Of a stretch of DNA of 64,000 nucleotides, positions 44,650 through 55,527 are shown one piece after another; the stretch's first letter is position 1, and every line of letters begins with the position of its first letter. The stretch spans positions 478,164,557 through 478,228,556 of the forward strand of contig CM046876.1 of NCBI GenBank assembly GCA_025667525.1, written 5' to 3'. This DNA is from Glebionis coronaria. Lineage: Eukaryota > Streptophyta > Magnoliopsida > Asterales > Asteraceae. Under the pieces are notes generated by a model. That model was not told where the DNA came from. It searched no databases and saw nothing but the letters and a program-made list of their open reading frames with translations. The translations under genes and the position numbers were made by a program.

Positions 44650-45732
44650 TTAATTCATGGGGAAAATGGGGATCTCTTGGACCATTTCCATGGAAATGTC
44701 CTCCCCAAAGTAATGCTTAACACGGTGACCATTCACTTTGAAATTTGGGTCACTTGGTTGTGACAACTCAATAGTCCCATATGGAAACACTTGAGCAATT
44801 GTGAATGGACCGGACCATCTTGACTTAAGCTTGCCCGCAAAGAGTTTCAACCTTGAGTTAAAGAGGAGAACCGGCTCTCCAACTTTGAACTCACGGTTTT
44901 TGATCTTAACATCATGCAATTGCTTAGTCTTTTCCTTGTAAAGAAACGAGTTTTCATAAGCATTAGCTCTCAATTCATCCATCTCATTGAGTTGGCCTTT
45001 TCTATGTGAACCAGCTTGGTTTAAATCAAAGTTTGCCCATTTAAGAGCCCATGAAGCCTTATGTTCTAACTCGAATAGGAGGTAGCATGCTTTTCCATAG
45101 ACAATCCTATATGGAGTACAACCAATTGGTGTCTTAAAAGCCGTCCTAAAAGCCCACAAAGCATCATCAAGCTTATTCGACCAAGAAGCTCGATGCTCTC
45201 CCACCGTTCTCTCCAAAATTCTCTTTAAACCACGATTTGTGACCTTGGTTTGCCTATTGGTTTGAGGTGATACGCGGTAGAAAGTCTATGGTTAACACCA
45301 TACTTCTTCATGACTCTTGTAAATTGATCATTATAAAAATGAGTCCCACGATCACTTATGATAGCCCGAGGTACACCAAATCTTGCAAATAATTGCTTCA
45401 AGAATTTCACTACAACTCTAGCATCATTAGTAGGCAAGGCTTTAGCCTCAACCTACTTTGAAACATAGTCCACGGCTACGAGTATGTACTTATTGCCCTT
45501 TGATGATGGAAAAGGTCCCATGAAATCTATACCCCATACATCAAAAATCTGATGATGGAAAAGGTCCCATGAAATCTATACCCCATACATCAAAAATCAC
45601 ACACTCTTGTATAAAAAATTTTGGCATCTCATCTCGTTGATTAATCTTTCCTTGTCTTTGACATACGTCACAAAATTTTACCATCTCTTCGGCATCTTTG
45701 TATATGGAAGGCCAATAGAAAACCCGAATCAA
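44650..45732 (-). pseudogene. pol: Athila-2 integrase, disrupted
   Basis: Minus-strand pieces in order: zinc-finger region with [10 protein letters not shown] and [10 protein letters not shown] (45732-45541), core with ISDRGTHFYNDQF (45437-45225), and C-terminal part with WSNKLDDALWAFRTAFKTP and a final LKSRWSGPF module (45216-44650). A 49-bp tandem duplication at 45501-45598 repeats the WGIDFMGPF area and breaks the frame. A further shift near 45220 removes the region expected to carry the catalytic Glu. Integrase joins the DNA copy to the chromosome; this copy cannot. Confidence 0.88.
45501..45598. repeat. 49-bp tandem duplication in Athila-2 integrase
   Basis: Units 45501-45549 and 45550-45598 are identical, starting TGATGATGGAAAAGG. 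The length is not a multiple of three, so it causes a frameshift. Confidence 0.92.
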
Positions 45733-46034
45733 AGACTTTCTTGGCGGTGTAGATAGGCCAAAAATGGCCTCCCGTAGGTCCCTTATGACAAGCTTCTAAG
45801 ATTTTAAATGCTTCGGGCCCATCTACACACCGTCTTATGATTTGGTCTGCACATTGCCTAAAAAGGTAAGGGTCATACCAAAAGTAGTATTTTGCTTCCT
45901 TAAGAAACTTTTTTTCGTTGGGAAGTGAGACCCTCTATTAGCACATCCCCCACAAGATAGTTTGCAATATCCACAAACCAAGGGGTAGCATCCTCTTGTG
46001 AAGAGATAGACATGAGCTCCTCTAATGGAAAGGA

Positions 46035-47627
46035 TTAATTAATTTCCTTATGAGGTAATTCACCTTGAAAAGGATGCTCAAGTCTACTCAAGTGATCCGC
46101 CGCTAAATTCTCATCTCCTTTCTTATCATGTATCTCAATGGAAAACTCTTGTAGCAATAAAACCCATCTCAAAATCCTAGGCTTAGCATCTTGCTTTGTC
46201 ATGAGGTACTTGAGAGTGGAATGATCCGTATACACTATGGTCTTCGAAAGCAAAAGATCGGGTCTAAATTTCTCAAATGCATAAACTATAGCATGCAACT
46301 CCTTTTCCGTGGTGTTATAGTGAAGTTGAGCACCCGTCATTGTCTTACTCGCATAGTGTATAGGTTGAAAATGCTTATTGTCCTAACACAGCCCCCACGG
46401 CATAATCACTAGCATCACACATGAGCTCAAAAGGCAAATCCTAATTTGTAGAAACCAAAACGGGAGCCTTAGTCAACTTTTCCTTAAGAATCTCAAAAGA
46501 GTATAAACACTCTTGTGTGAATATGAAAGGAGCCTCTTTTTCCAAGAGGTGGGTCATGGGTCTTGCTATCTTAGAAAAATCTTGTATAAAACGTCTATAG
46601 AAACCCGCATGACCCAAAAAACTCCTAACCCCTTTCACCTTGGTAGGTGGGAGAAGTTTGGCAATAACATCAATTTTAGCTCGATCCACTTCTAAACCTT
46701 TATTGGATATCTCATGTCCCAAAACTATCCCTCTTTGACCATGAAATGGCACTTCTCCCAATTAGGAACAAGACGTGTTTATTCACACCTCTTAAGCATA
46801 TGTTCCAAATGGGAGAGACAAGAAGTGAATGAATCTCCAAAAACCGAGAAATCTTCCATGAAAACTTCCATAGTGTGCTCAATCATGTCATGAAAGATTG
46901 CCATCATACACCTTTGGAATGTCCTCGGTGCATTACACAAGCCAAAAGGCATTCTCCTATAAGCAAATGTACCATAGGGACAAGTGAATGTGGTCTTTTC
47001 TTGATCCTTTGGATCAATGGGTATTTGGAAATAACCCAAGAATCCATCTAGAAAGCAATAGTACTCATTTCCCGCTAAGCGTTCAAGCATTTGGTCCATA
47101 AAAGGCCATGAGAAATGATCTTTCCTAGTAGCATCATTGAGCTTCCTATAATCAATACAAACTCTCCAACCCATGACAAGTCTAGTGGGTATAAGCTTAT
47201 TGTTCTCCTTAGGCACAACGGTAATTCCACCCTTCTTAGGAACACAATGCACCGGGCTAACCCATGGAGAGTCGGATGTGGGATAAATCATACACGCATC
47301 AAGGAGTTTGATAACTTCCTTTTTGATGACCTCATGTATTTTTGGGTTAACCCTTCTTTGGCTTTGAATGGCGGGTTTGTAATCATCCTCCATAAGGATT
47401 TTGTGTGTACAAAAATTTGGATCAATTCCCCTTATGTCGGATAATTTACATGCTATGGCTTTCTTATGTTTCTTAAGCACCTCTATGAGTTTTTCCTTCT
47501 CGTCATCTTTCAAGTCTTTTGCTATGATCACGGGTAATTGGTCCTTTCCCTCTAAGAAGGCATATTCAAGGTGTGATGGAAGATCCTTAAGTTCTAGGGA
47601 AGGTGGACTCTCAATGGAAGGTTTCAC
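46035..47627 (-). pseudogene. pol: Athila-2 reverse transcriptase and RNase H, disrupted
   Basis: RT fingers and palm on the minus strand from about 47627: PWVSPVHCVPKKGG, VCIDYRKLN, MPFGLCNAPRTFQRCM, and FMEDFSVFG at the catalytic loop, where the second residue before F is E instead of the usual first D of the DD pair. The frame stops near 46779, continues shifted from 46761 (GIVLGHEIS, FLGHAGFYRRF) to 46441, and again from 46340 for RNase H ([27 protein letters not shown]). [15 protein letters not shown] segment lies near 46400 between breaks. It copied the RNA genome in functional relatives. Confidence 0.9.
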
Positions 47628-47719
47628 TATAGATGGATCATCAATGGTAACTTCTTGTAGAGTAGGTGAAGGAATGGGATCTCATTGAGCAACTTTTTGA
47701 TAGTTAGAATGTCTTCTTC

Positions 47720-48319
47720 TCAATTAATGGGAGAATTATCATTACCAAGGAAGTTGGACTTAAATTCCTCCAAGAGGAAATCACTCTCTCCAAATGGTGT
47801 TAAGGAGGGAGCAATTGAGGCTACGGTCTCTACATGAGGCATGTTCTCACTATCATTCTTACAAGCTTCATGAAAATGTTCATCACACACCTCATCAATA
47901 ACATCCACTATGTTAATTGTTTCAAAATTTTGAGATTTCTTGGTAACTTTCCCTAACTTAAACACCACTTTCTCATCCTCAACTCTCATAATTAATTCTC
48001 CTTCCGCCAAATCTATAAGAGTACGACCCATTCTCAAAAATGGTCTACCAACAATAAGAGGAACTCTCGGGTCCATATCATAATCAACTACTATAAAATC
48101 CATAGGAAACGTCAATTTATCAACCCCTACAAACACATCCTCCGCTATGCCTGCCGGATAAGTTATGGTACGGTTAGCTAACTCAAGGGTTATCCTAGTA
48201 GGAGTGAGCTCGGGAAAAGAGAGTTTTTGCCAAACCGTTAAAGGCATGAGATTAATGCTTGCCCCAAGATCCGCTAGTGCCATGCAATTTTCCACCCTGG
48301 GAAAATTACAATGGATCAA
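47720..48319 (-). pseudogene. PR: Athila-2 protease region
   Basis: Minus-strand frame of 199 codons containing the retropepsin-like ADLGASINLMP and a downstream FIVVDYDMDPRVPLIVGRPFL segment typical of Athila proteases. The acidic tail leads towards RT. It ends at TAA 47720-47722, and the frame is offset from both gag and RT, so it is only part of a broken polyprotein. The first Met in frame (48319) is inside the domain and is probably not a real start. Confidence 0.85.
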
Positions 48320-50360
48320 AAATCGCCACGGATCTCCAAGTTTTGTAGGTAAGTTTTGAGCAACACGGCGGAGAAATTCTTATTAAGTGATGTGTTAGGC
48401 AAATCCACCAACTTTTCCTTGTTTGAGAGGAGATCTTTGAACATTTTAGCAAACATTGGCATATAGATAAGAGCTTCCGCAAAGGATATGTTAATGTTTA
48501 GTTGCTTGAACATTCTCAAAAAATTGACACTTGAATATCATCCTTGTTTTTAAGTTTCTCCTTTCTCAATATTGAGGGATATGGAAGACTTGGTGTTGGT
48601 GTAGGTTGAGTAGTTGTTGTTGAAGGGTTCTCTTTGTTGGTTTCTTCATTGGTAGGTGTGGAAAGTAAAGGAGTAGTGGGTGTAGGATGAGAAGGTGTAG
48701 GTGTTGAAGTTGTAGAGCTTGAAGGTGTTATGTTTGATGTTGAAGGCTTATCACAAGGTGGAACCATAGTAGGCTTAACCAAAGGAGGTGTAGGTATTGA
48801 AGGATCATTAGTTGTATTTCCACTCCTTGTTGTGATTGCATTGACATTAGCTATTGGATTTGTTTGTGTGTTTGAAGGTAGAGCCCCTTGAGGTCTTTGA
48901 GTGTGCAAAATTTGAGTTTGTAAAAGAGCAAATTTCTTGTTGTTTTCCTATTGAGCCTCCTTCATTTGTCTTTCATAAGAAGTAAGCTTTTGAAGAATCA
49001 AATCCATGGGATTAGGTTGCATATTTCCTTGATTTTAACCTTGATTATGTCCTTGATTTTGAAAAGGTGGGGGAGGTGGTGGATTAAATCTTTGATTGTT
49101 TGCATGAAAGTTATTTCCTTGATTGTGAAAGTTATTGGATGCTCTATAGTTGTTTCCTTGGTAGTTTGGCCTAGGCCCTTGATTTCTTTAAAGTAATTGA
49201 GGAGGATTGGTTTGATTTTGGGTGGGTGGTTAGGGTGGAAAGTCGGGTGGAGCAAGGTAGTTATTTGAGTTGTAAGAGATATTGTTAGGGTTAATGTTAG
49301 GTTTGAAGTACTCTCTATGTTCATCTTGATAAGCATAACATTCACCTTGGTAATTTTGAACCTTGTCACATTGTAGGTAAGAATGAGGACCTCCACAAGT
49401 CTTACATGATGTATCAATGGCATTGACATTATTGTTGGAAGATTTTTTCAAGGTGATTTCACAAAGTTTCAAGAGCGTATCATTCATAGTATCAAACTTT
49501 TGATAGAAAATCTTGTCAAATTGTTGAGTAGCACCCTCTTGCACCACATGGACCTACTCTTCAAGTTGGTTATTTGTGTGCACCATATATTTAGTCTCAA
49601 TAATGTCACATGCCTCTTGTATGGATTTGGCAATAATGTCCCCACCCGTGGAGGAATTGAGGGAATCTTGATGATGTGGTCTTAATCCATTGTAAAAGGT
49701 GTTGATTTGGTGAACTTCATTGAATCCATGATTGGGAAATTTTATCAATAACTCCTTGAACTCTTCCCAAGCATCACTAAAGGTTTGATTAAGTTTTTGT
49801 TGAAATCCAATAATTAGGTTTCTCAAAGCCGTGGTTTTAGACGGAGGAAAGAACCTATTCAAAAACTTCTTGGTAAAGTCATACCAAGTGGTAATGCTCT
49901 TAGGTGGCAGTCTATCTAGCCAATACCTAGCACTTACCTCTAGGGAGAATTGAATCAAGATCAACTTAATGGCATCATGAGGAACCTCATTGTACTTAAT
50001 TATATTGCAAATGGATAGAAACTTCTTGATATGATCATGTGGATCATCATTGGGTCTCCCGAAAAAGGGTGTATTAGAAACCAAGGTAATCATAGATGTC
50101 TTAAGCTCAAAGGTGTTTGCGGGTATCTCGGGTATAACAATGGCATTGGTATATCCTTGCACATTTGATTGGAGGTGCTCCATCATTGGTCTATTGTCAA
50201 CGGCGGCCATGGCTTCTTGTGTGTTGTTCAAAGCACGACTCTCGGGATCGGCTTGATGGACGGTGTTTTTCTTACTCTTTCTCGTGTTCTTCCTTTTGGG
50301 AGGAAGGGGTTGTACATCAAAAGGTATTTGTGCACGCCCTCGGGTGAGCATGCAACTCAA
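48316..50360 (-). pseudogene. gag: Athila-2 Gag, multiple stops
   Basis: Start at 50360 on the minus strand. Capsid-like region with FGRPNDDPHDHIKKFLSIC, WLDRLPPKSITTW and FFPPSKTTALRNLI; zinc knuckle CKTCGGPHSYLQC (about 49400); N-rich and P/T-rich linkers. An in-frame stop at 49554-49556 and further stops at about 49230, 49190, 49040 and 48950 interrupt one otherwise continuous frame to 48516. A frameshift near 48518 leads to NINISFAEALIYMPMF. Related to the Athila-1 Gag by the same motif order. Confidence 0.88.
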
Positions 50361-50650
50361 ATCAAGGAGTGAGAGAGAAGCTCTCGTTCGACTTTGGAAA
50401 AGAAGGGATTATCCTTTCCGAGATTCAATAAGTAATATCCACAAGAAAATATAGTATATGTAAGTAATACTTTGGTGGCAAAACCCCCAATCAAGCTTTC
50501 CTTCTTAGAATACTCACTAGTGAACGGAGGGTTAGGTGGCACGAAGCACTTAAGTACCTGTTAACCCTTAGACGGCATTTTATAGATCGTCGCCTATCTA
50601 TTCACTTTGTAGTTTGTATTCTTCGAATTCTTGCTTATTGGAAGTATTTA
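50361..50650 (-). other. Athila-2 leader remnant
   Basis: Gene-free sequence upstream of the gag start, similar in places to the Athila-1 leader. It ends at the Tekay-2 LTR; ATTTA (50646-50650) would be the target-site copy. Confidence 0.55.
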
Positions 50651-53596
50651 TGTAACACCCCATTTTGGAAATGGAAATATCAAAGTAATTATGGCGTGTC
50701 ATCAAAGCATACAAGGTAAAATGTCTAAACATTACTTGACCATAAAAAGGAAAATACCAGAATCAAACACCGGTAGTCCAAAAGTAAAGCTCATCACACA
50801 CAAACATAGTATAATAAAGGAAAAGGACTAAACAATGTCCAAAGCATAAGTATCAAAAGAAAGGAAATGCATAATGTAAAGAAGGCTAGACAGCTTCCAG
50901 TCCATATGCACGTACTCTTAGTGTCTACGAGCGTCCGTGAGTACCTGCCGTTTTGGGAACATAAAAAAGGAAAACGGCTGAGCAAATACACTCAGTGCAC
51001 GGATGTACAATAAAGCATGAATAGAATAAGCATATAACATAATAACAGCGGAAGAAAACTAAGTCCCGAGTAACCTGGTTAAGTCTTAATGAAACTGGTT
51101 TTATAGTTTGAAAGTCTTATGTTTATCTTATAAGAAACTGTTTGTCATATTTTACCATTAGCCAATATAGGTCATGAAAATCCACCGTGCATGAATAATT
51201 GGAGGGGTGACCTCATCATGCAAATTAGAGGGGCTGCCTCTAATTTAATATACTGGTTTATGGGTAGGAGGGATCAGCTCCTTGTGAAGGATGCTAGGCA
51301 CACACCACATTCACCATGTAATCCTGAATAAAAACATGTAACTAGGATGCACCCATACGCCCCACATGATAAATATAAATAAATGGCCAAAAGCTGAAGG
51401 GACGCCACGAGCAATCACTCCGCCGTGGTGAAGTCATAACATCAGTGCCTCTAATGTTATGGTTATGGTACCTCCATAACTAGGTGAAACTGGTCATGCA
51501 TGTATATGGCTATAGGTATTCTTAATTAAACATAAGCAATCAAACACGTAACTTATACTACGGGAAAACAGTTGGCTGCATACGGGGAAATCCTAATAAG
51601 GAAAGAATGTCCATACTGAAAGGACGAGAATCCGTACCTTATGTCCAGTGAACGAGAAAGACGAACTGCGAGAATCCTACTTCCGAATCACTAGTGCTAC
51701 ATAAATACGTACATGAAATAAGTATCTGCTTACTAAATACATAGCTGGTTTTATGTCATGTCTTAGCTTATTTTATGTGTTCTTACTATGTCTTACTGTT
51801 TAAAGCCTTAAACTGTATTAATTCTTATATTCTGTTTAATCTGATTAAGTATTTCTGGTATTTCATGTGTTATTATACTTACTGTGTAATAATAAGTAAC
51901 TTTCCAAAAATAGCAGGTTTCCTAAAATAGAAAGTTTCTAAAAATAGAAAGTTTCCAAAAATAGAAAGTTACCAAAAATACAAAGTTTCCAAAAATAGAA
52001 AGTTTCCAAAAATAGATTTACTACTTAAAATAGATAAGTTTCTAAAAATAGAAAGTTTCCATAAATAGATTTGCTGCCTTAATTAAATAAGTTTCCATAA
52101 ATAGATTAGTTGCCTTAAATAAATAAGTTTCTAAAAATAGCTGGTTTTCATAAATAGATTAGCTGCCTTATTTAATTAAGTTTCTAAAAATAGAAAGTTT
52201 CCATAATTAGAAATAAGCTGGTTAAATAAGCTAAGTATATAAGACTAAGTGTTTTTCATGATTATTTTCTAAGTCATATGGTATATTGTATAGTTTAATA
52301 ATTATTTCATGTAATTTAATTAAACTATAGGTTATAATATTTAATTAAAGTATAACATGTTTTTAATTAAATAAGTTAAATACTTAGGTTAAAATATGTA
52401 TTATTATATATTAATAATATAACCTAAGTCATGTGAATTAATTAATTATATCCATGGTTTTAAAATAATTAATTAATTATAAGTCTTAATATATTAATAC
52501 TTAGGTTAAAATAATTTCATGATCATTAATAATTAAATAACCTAAGTCATGTTATTAAATTAATCACATCTTTTATTAATTTAATTTTAACATAAGTTCA
52601 TAACATAAAAAAAAAAACTAACATATACCATGAACCGGATCTAAGCTTAAAAACATGAACCGGACATGAATCGACACCGTACCCCAAACCAACTCGGGGT
52701 ACCCCTTGCTGCCGTGGGACCCACACGCACCAACCAAGACCATATGGTCTTGGTGGTGGTCGGCTTGGCAAGCCGAGACCCCATTTGGGCTCGGTGAAGC
52801 CGGCGGCCAAAGCAAAACACCCCTTAAAACGACCCTTTGATTAAATTAATCACCAAAACATGTTAGATCTATGATTAATTAATATGTTTTTATAAAAACA
52901 TCACATGTTCATAATTAATAAAAAGATTAAATTAAAAGAAAAGGTTTAAAAAGGTTTTAACGAATTCGTGGATCAAGAGAACGAAGAACAAACACGATCA
53001 ATCACCAATTCTTTAAGATCAAAGATCAACAAATCACCTTGTATGGTGATTTATGGGTGGCGGCACCAAGAACAAGGAGAAGGAGGGTTTTTAGGTTTTT
53101 CTTAAAAATCTTCTATAACTTAATTTGTGTAGTGAAAAATAAACATAACCCCCTTTAGTAAAATTTGACAATGGGCTTGGCCCATTGCCCTTGTTTGGCC
53201 GCGGGTAGGGACCCCCACATGGGGTTCCCGTACCTTTTTCCGTGTCTTGTTATTTAGTTACTAGTTTGCGTTTATTTATGTTCGTTTTTTAATTGTTCTC
53301 GTTACGTAACTACCGTGATCTAATATATTTAATTACGCTCGTAATAAATATATATACGTAATTAATAATAGTTCGTGTTTTAATTACGTTCATGATTTCA
53401 TGATCGCATGTTCGTGATTAATTATTGTTAAATAATTATTACGTGATCGTGCATATAAAATACTTATCGTGTTCTAACACGTACATAATACATAAACTCC
53501 TAACACGTAATCGTAATCATGCTATATTAGGAAAGTTTTAACTAGTACGTACGATCCTAAGGGTACTATGCATGGTAAAAGCATGCGGGTTTTACA
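50651..53596 (-). repeat. Tekay-2 3' LTR (2946 bp)
   Basis: Plus-strand edges TGTAACACCCC and GGGTTTTACA, an imperfect terminal inverted repeat. Its first ~780 bp match 58554-59335. It has a short-period repeat at 51900-52210 and very AT-rich sequence at 52240-52610 and 53260-53540. Frames near 52598-52815 are not supported as genes. Confidence 0.9.
51900..52210. repeat. Short-period degenerate tandem repeat in the Tekay-2 LTR
   Basis: Repeated AAAAATAGAAAGTTTCC-like units of about 18 bp, clearest from 51910 to 52012, then diverging into longer units with AAATAGATTNGCTGCCTTAA. The matching part of the other LTR is outside the window. Confidence 0.8.
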
Positions 53597-53610
53597 ACTC
53601 TTCCCCCTTA
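53597..53610 (-). promoter_or_regulatory. Tekay-2 polypurine tract
   Basis: Read on the minus strand as TAAGGGGGAAGAGT, directly before TGTAAAACCC of the 3' LTR. Confidence 0.87.
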
Positions 53611-53673
53611 AAAAGAATAATTCGTCCCCGAATTATAGATAAAGTAAACTGGAAAAGAAGAACATACCCGAAT

Positions 53674-54843
53674 TCAAAATATGAAATGAGGGTAAGAAGC
53701 CCGGATAGACTCCTCCTTTTCCCAAGTGGCTTCCCGCTCGGTATGATCCCTCCATAGAATTTTGACGAATGGAATCGTCTTCTTTCTCATGACTCGTTCT
53801 TGCCCGTCAAGAACTCGTTCGAGTTCTTCTATAAAAGTGAGATTTTCACGTATCTGTTCTAGTGGATACTGAACCATGTGAAGGGGATGATATTGATACC
53901 CTCTGAGTAAGGACACATGAAACACATTGTGCACATGCGAAAGCTGCGGAGGTAACGCCAATTGATAAGATACTTCACCGACTCGTTCAATGATATCAAA
54001 CGGTCCGATGAAACGAGGACTGAGCTTCCCTTTAATCCCGAAGCGTCTAACACCACGTGCCGGCGAAACCTTAAGGAAGACGTGATCTCCTACGTTAAAG
54101 TGTAAATCCCTACGATGCTTATCGGCGTAACTCTTCTGACGTGACCGTGCCTCCTGAATCTTCTGCTTAGCTACTGCGATCTTCTCATTTGTCATCTCTA
54201 TGATTTCCGGTCCTTCAAGTGTTCGCTCGCCAACCGGATCCCAGCAGATTGGGGTGCGACACTTTCTGCCATACAACATCTCAAATGGAGCACATTTGAT
54301 GCTTGCGTGCCAGCTGTTGTTGTATGCAAACTCCACCAAACAAATGTATTCGTCCCAATCACCCGTCCATTCCAACGCACATGACCTCAACATATCTTCC
54401 AATGTCTGAATGGTTCGCTCCGACTGTCCGTCCGTTTGAGGTTGAAAAGCCGTGCTAAGCTTAAGTTGTGTACCCCAAGCTTTCTGCAGACTTATCCAAA
54501 AGCGCGAAGTGAATCGAGGATCTCTGTCTGAGACGATGCTGGATGGTGCACCGTGGAGTCTCATGATCTCTCGTCTATACGTATCTGCGATTTTACTTAC
54601 CGAATCTTCCTTGCGGATCGGTAAGAAATGAGCTGATTTGGTAAGTCGATCAACGATAACCCAAATTGCATCGTGCTTCCTTTTGGTAGGCGGGAGACCA
54701 GTAACAAAATCCATGGTGATTTTGTCCCACTTCCACTCTGGAATATCTAACGGTTGAAGGAGACCTCCAGATCGTTGATGCTCGATCTTAACCTGCTGGC
54801 AGGTAAGACATTTGGAGACGTAAGTGGCAACATCCTGTTTCAT
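53674..54843 (-). CDS. pol: Tekay-2 integrase with chromodomain (C-terminal part of Pol, open frame)
   Basis: 389-codon open frame, the longest clean part of this pol. Order: zinc-finger end CLTCQQVK, core with [26 protein letters not shown] and [11 protein letters not shown] (all catalytic positions visible), the GPFDIIERVGEVSYQLALP module, and a C-terminal chromodomain ending KILWRDHTEREATWEKEES. Chromodomains of this kind direct insertion to particular chromatin in chromoviruses. The Met at 54843 is internal: the same frame extends upstream to 55527 through four stops, so this segment alone is not a full gene. Confidence 0.85.
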   Translation of the reverse strand: MKQDVATYVSKCLTCQQVKIEHQRSGGLLQPLDIPEWKWDKITMDFVTGLPPTKRKHDAIWVIVDRLTKSAHFLPIRKEDSVSKIADTYRREIMRLHGAPSSIVSDRDPRFTSRFWISLQKAWGTQLKLSTAFQPQTDGQSERTIQTLEDMLRSCALEWTGDWDEYICLVEFAYNNSWHASIKCAPFEMLYGRKCRTPICWDPVGERTLEGPEIIEMTNEKIAVAKQKIQEARSRQKSYADKHRRDLHFNVGDHVFLKVSPARGVRRFGIKGKLSPRFIGPFDIIERVGEVSYQLALPPQLSHVHNVFHVSLLRGYQYHPLHMVQYPLEQIRENLTFIEELERVLDGQERVMRKKTIPFVKILWRDHTEREATWEKEESIRASYPHFIF

Positions 54844-55527
54844 ACCACTCCATCAAAAGTACTGTTTGATGTCATGGTACATCTTAGTCGAACCAGGATG
54901 TATTGAGAATGGGGAGCTATGAGCTTCAGCTAACAAAGCTTCCTGGAGTTCTTGGTCATCAGGAACACAAAGTCTAGTGCCCTGCCATACGATACCATCT
55001 GCATCTACTCTGAATTCTGTCTGCTTCTCCAAATTCTATACTATCGCCCAGATTTCTCCGTCATCCTTCTGAGCTTCCTTGATCTTAGATAGTAACTCGG
55101 GTTATACTCTAAGATTAGCCTAGTAACCATGTTGTCCACGTACCATGATCTTGATGTCTAGTCGCTCCAAGTCTCTGATGACTTCCTCTTCGATTTTAAT
55201 GCCGTTGATCATTCCAGACTTCCTGCTAAGAGCATCTGCTACTACATTTGCCTTTCCGGGATGATACTGTAGATTAATGTCATAATCCTTCAACAGCTCT
55301 AACCATCTCCTTTGCCTCATGTTCAATTCACGCTGAGTGAAGATATACTTCAAGCTCTTGTGGTCCGTGAAAATGTCACATGATTCCCCATATAAGTAGT
55401 GTCTCCATATCTTCAATGCAAACACGACTGCAGCAAGTTCCAGATCATGCGTGGGGTAATTTTCTTCATAAGGCTTAAGCTGCCGTGAGCGTACGCGGTC
55501 ACTTTCCCATGTTGCATGAGAACACAA
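54844..55527 (-). pseudogene. pol: Tekay-2 RNase H end and integrase start, with four in-frame stops
   Basis: Minus-strand frame with [29 protein letters not shown] and [16 protein letters not shown] of RNase H, then a linker and the start of integrase (SIHPGSTKMYHD). Stops fall near 55120, 55105, 55038 and 54855, all in one frame shared with 54843-53674. A one-base loss near 55490 shifts this part relative to the upstream RT frame. Confidence 0.88.

Larger units (their letters stand above)
39578..50650 (-). mobile_element. Athila-2, Athila-type Ty3/gypsy element, 5' end displaced by Tekay-2
   Basis: Minus-strand element with 3' LTR, 2-kb 3' non-coding region, pol (44650-48319), gag (to 50360) and part of the 5' leader (50361-50650). 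Tekay-2 is inserted at 50650/50651 in the leader, so the primer site and 5' LTR lie beyond the window. It has all enzyme domains, unlike Athila-1, but all are broken. Confidence 0.83.

Noticed and set aside
52598..52815. Two minus-strand frames of 65-70 codons
   Set aside because: They are inside the Tekay-2 LTR and overlap each other, with no recognisable domain.
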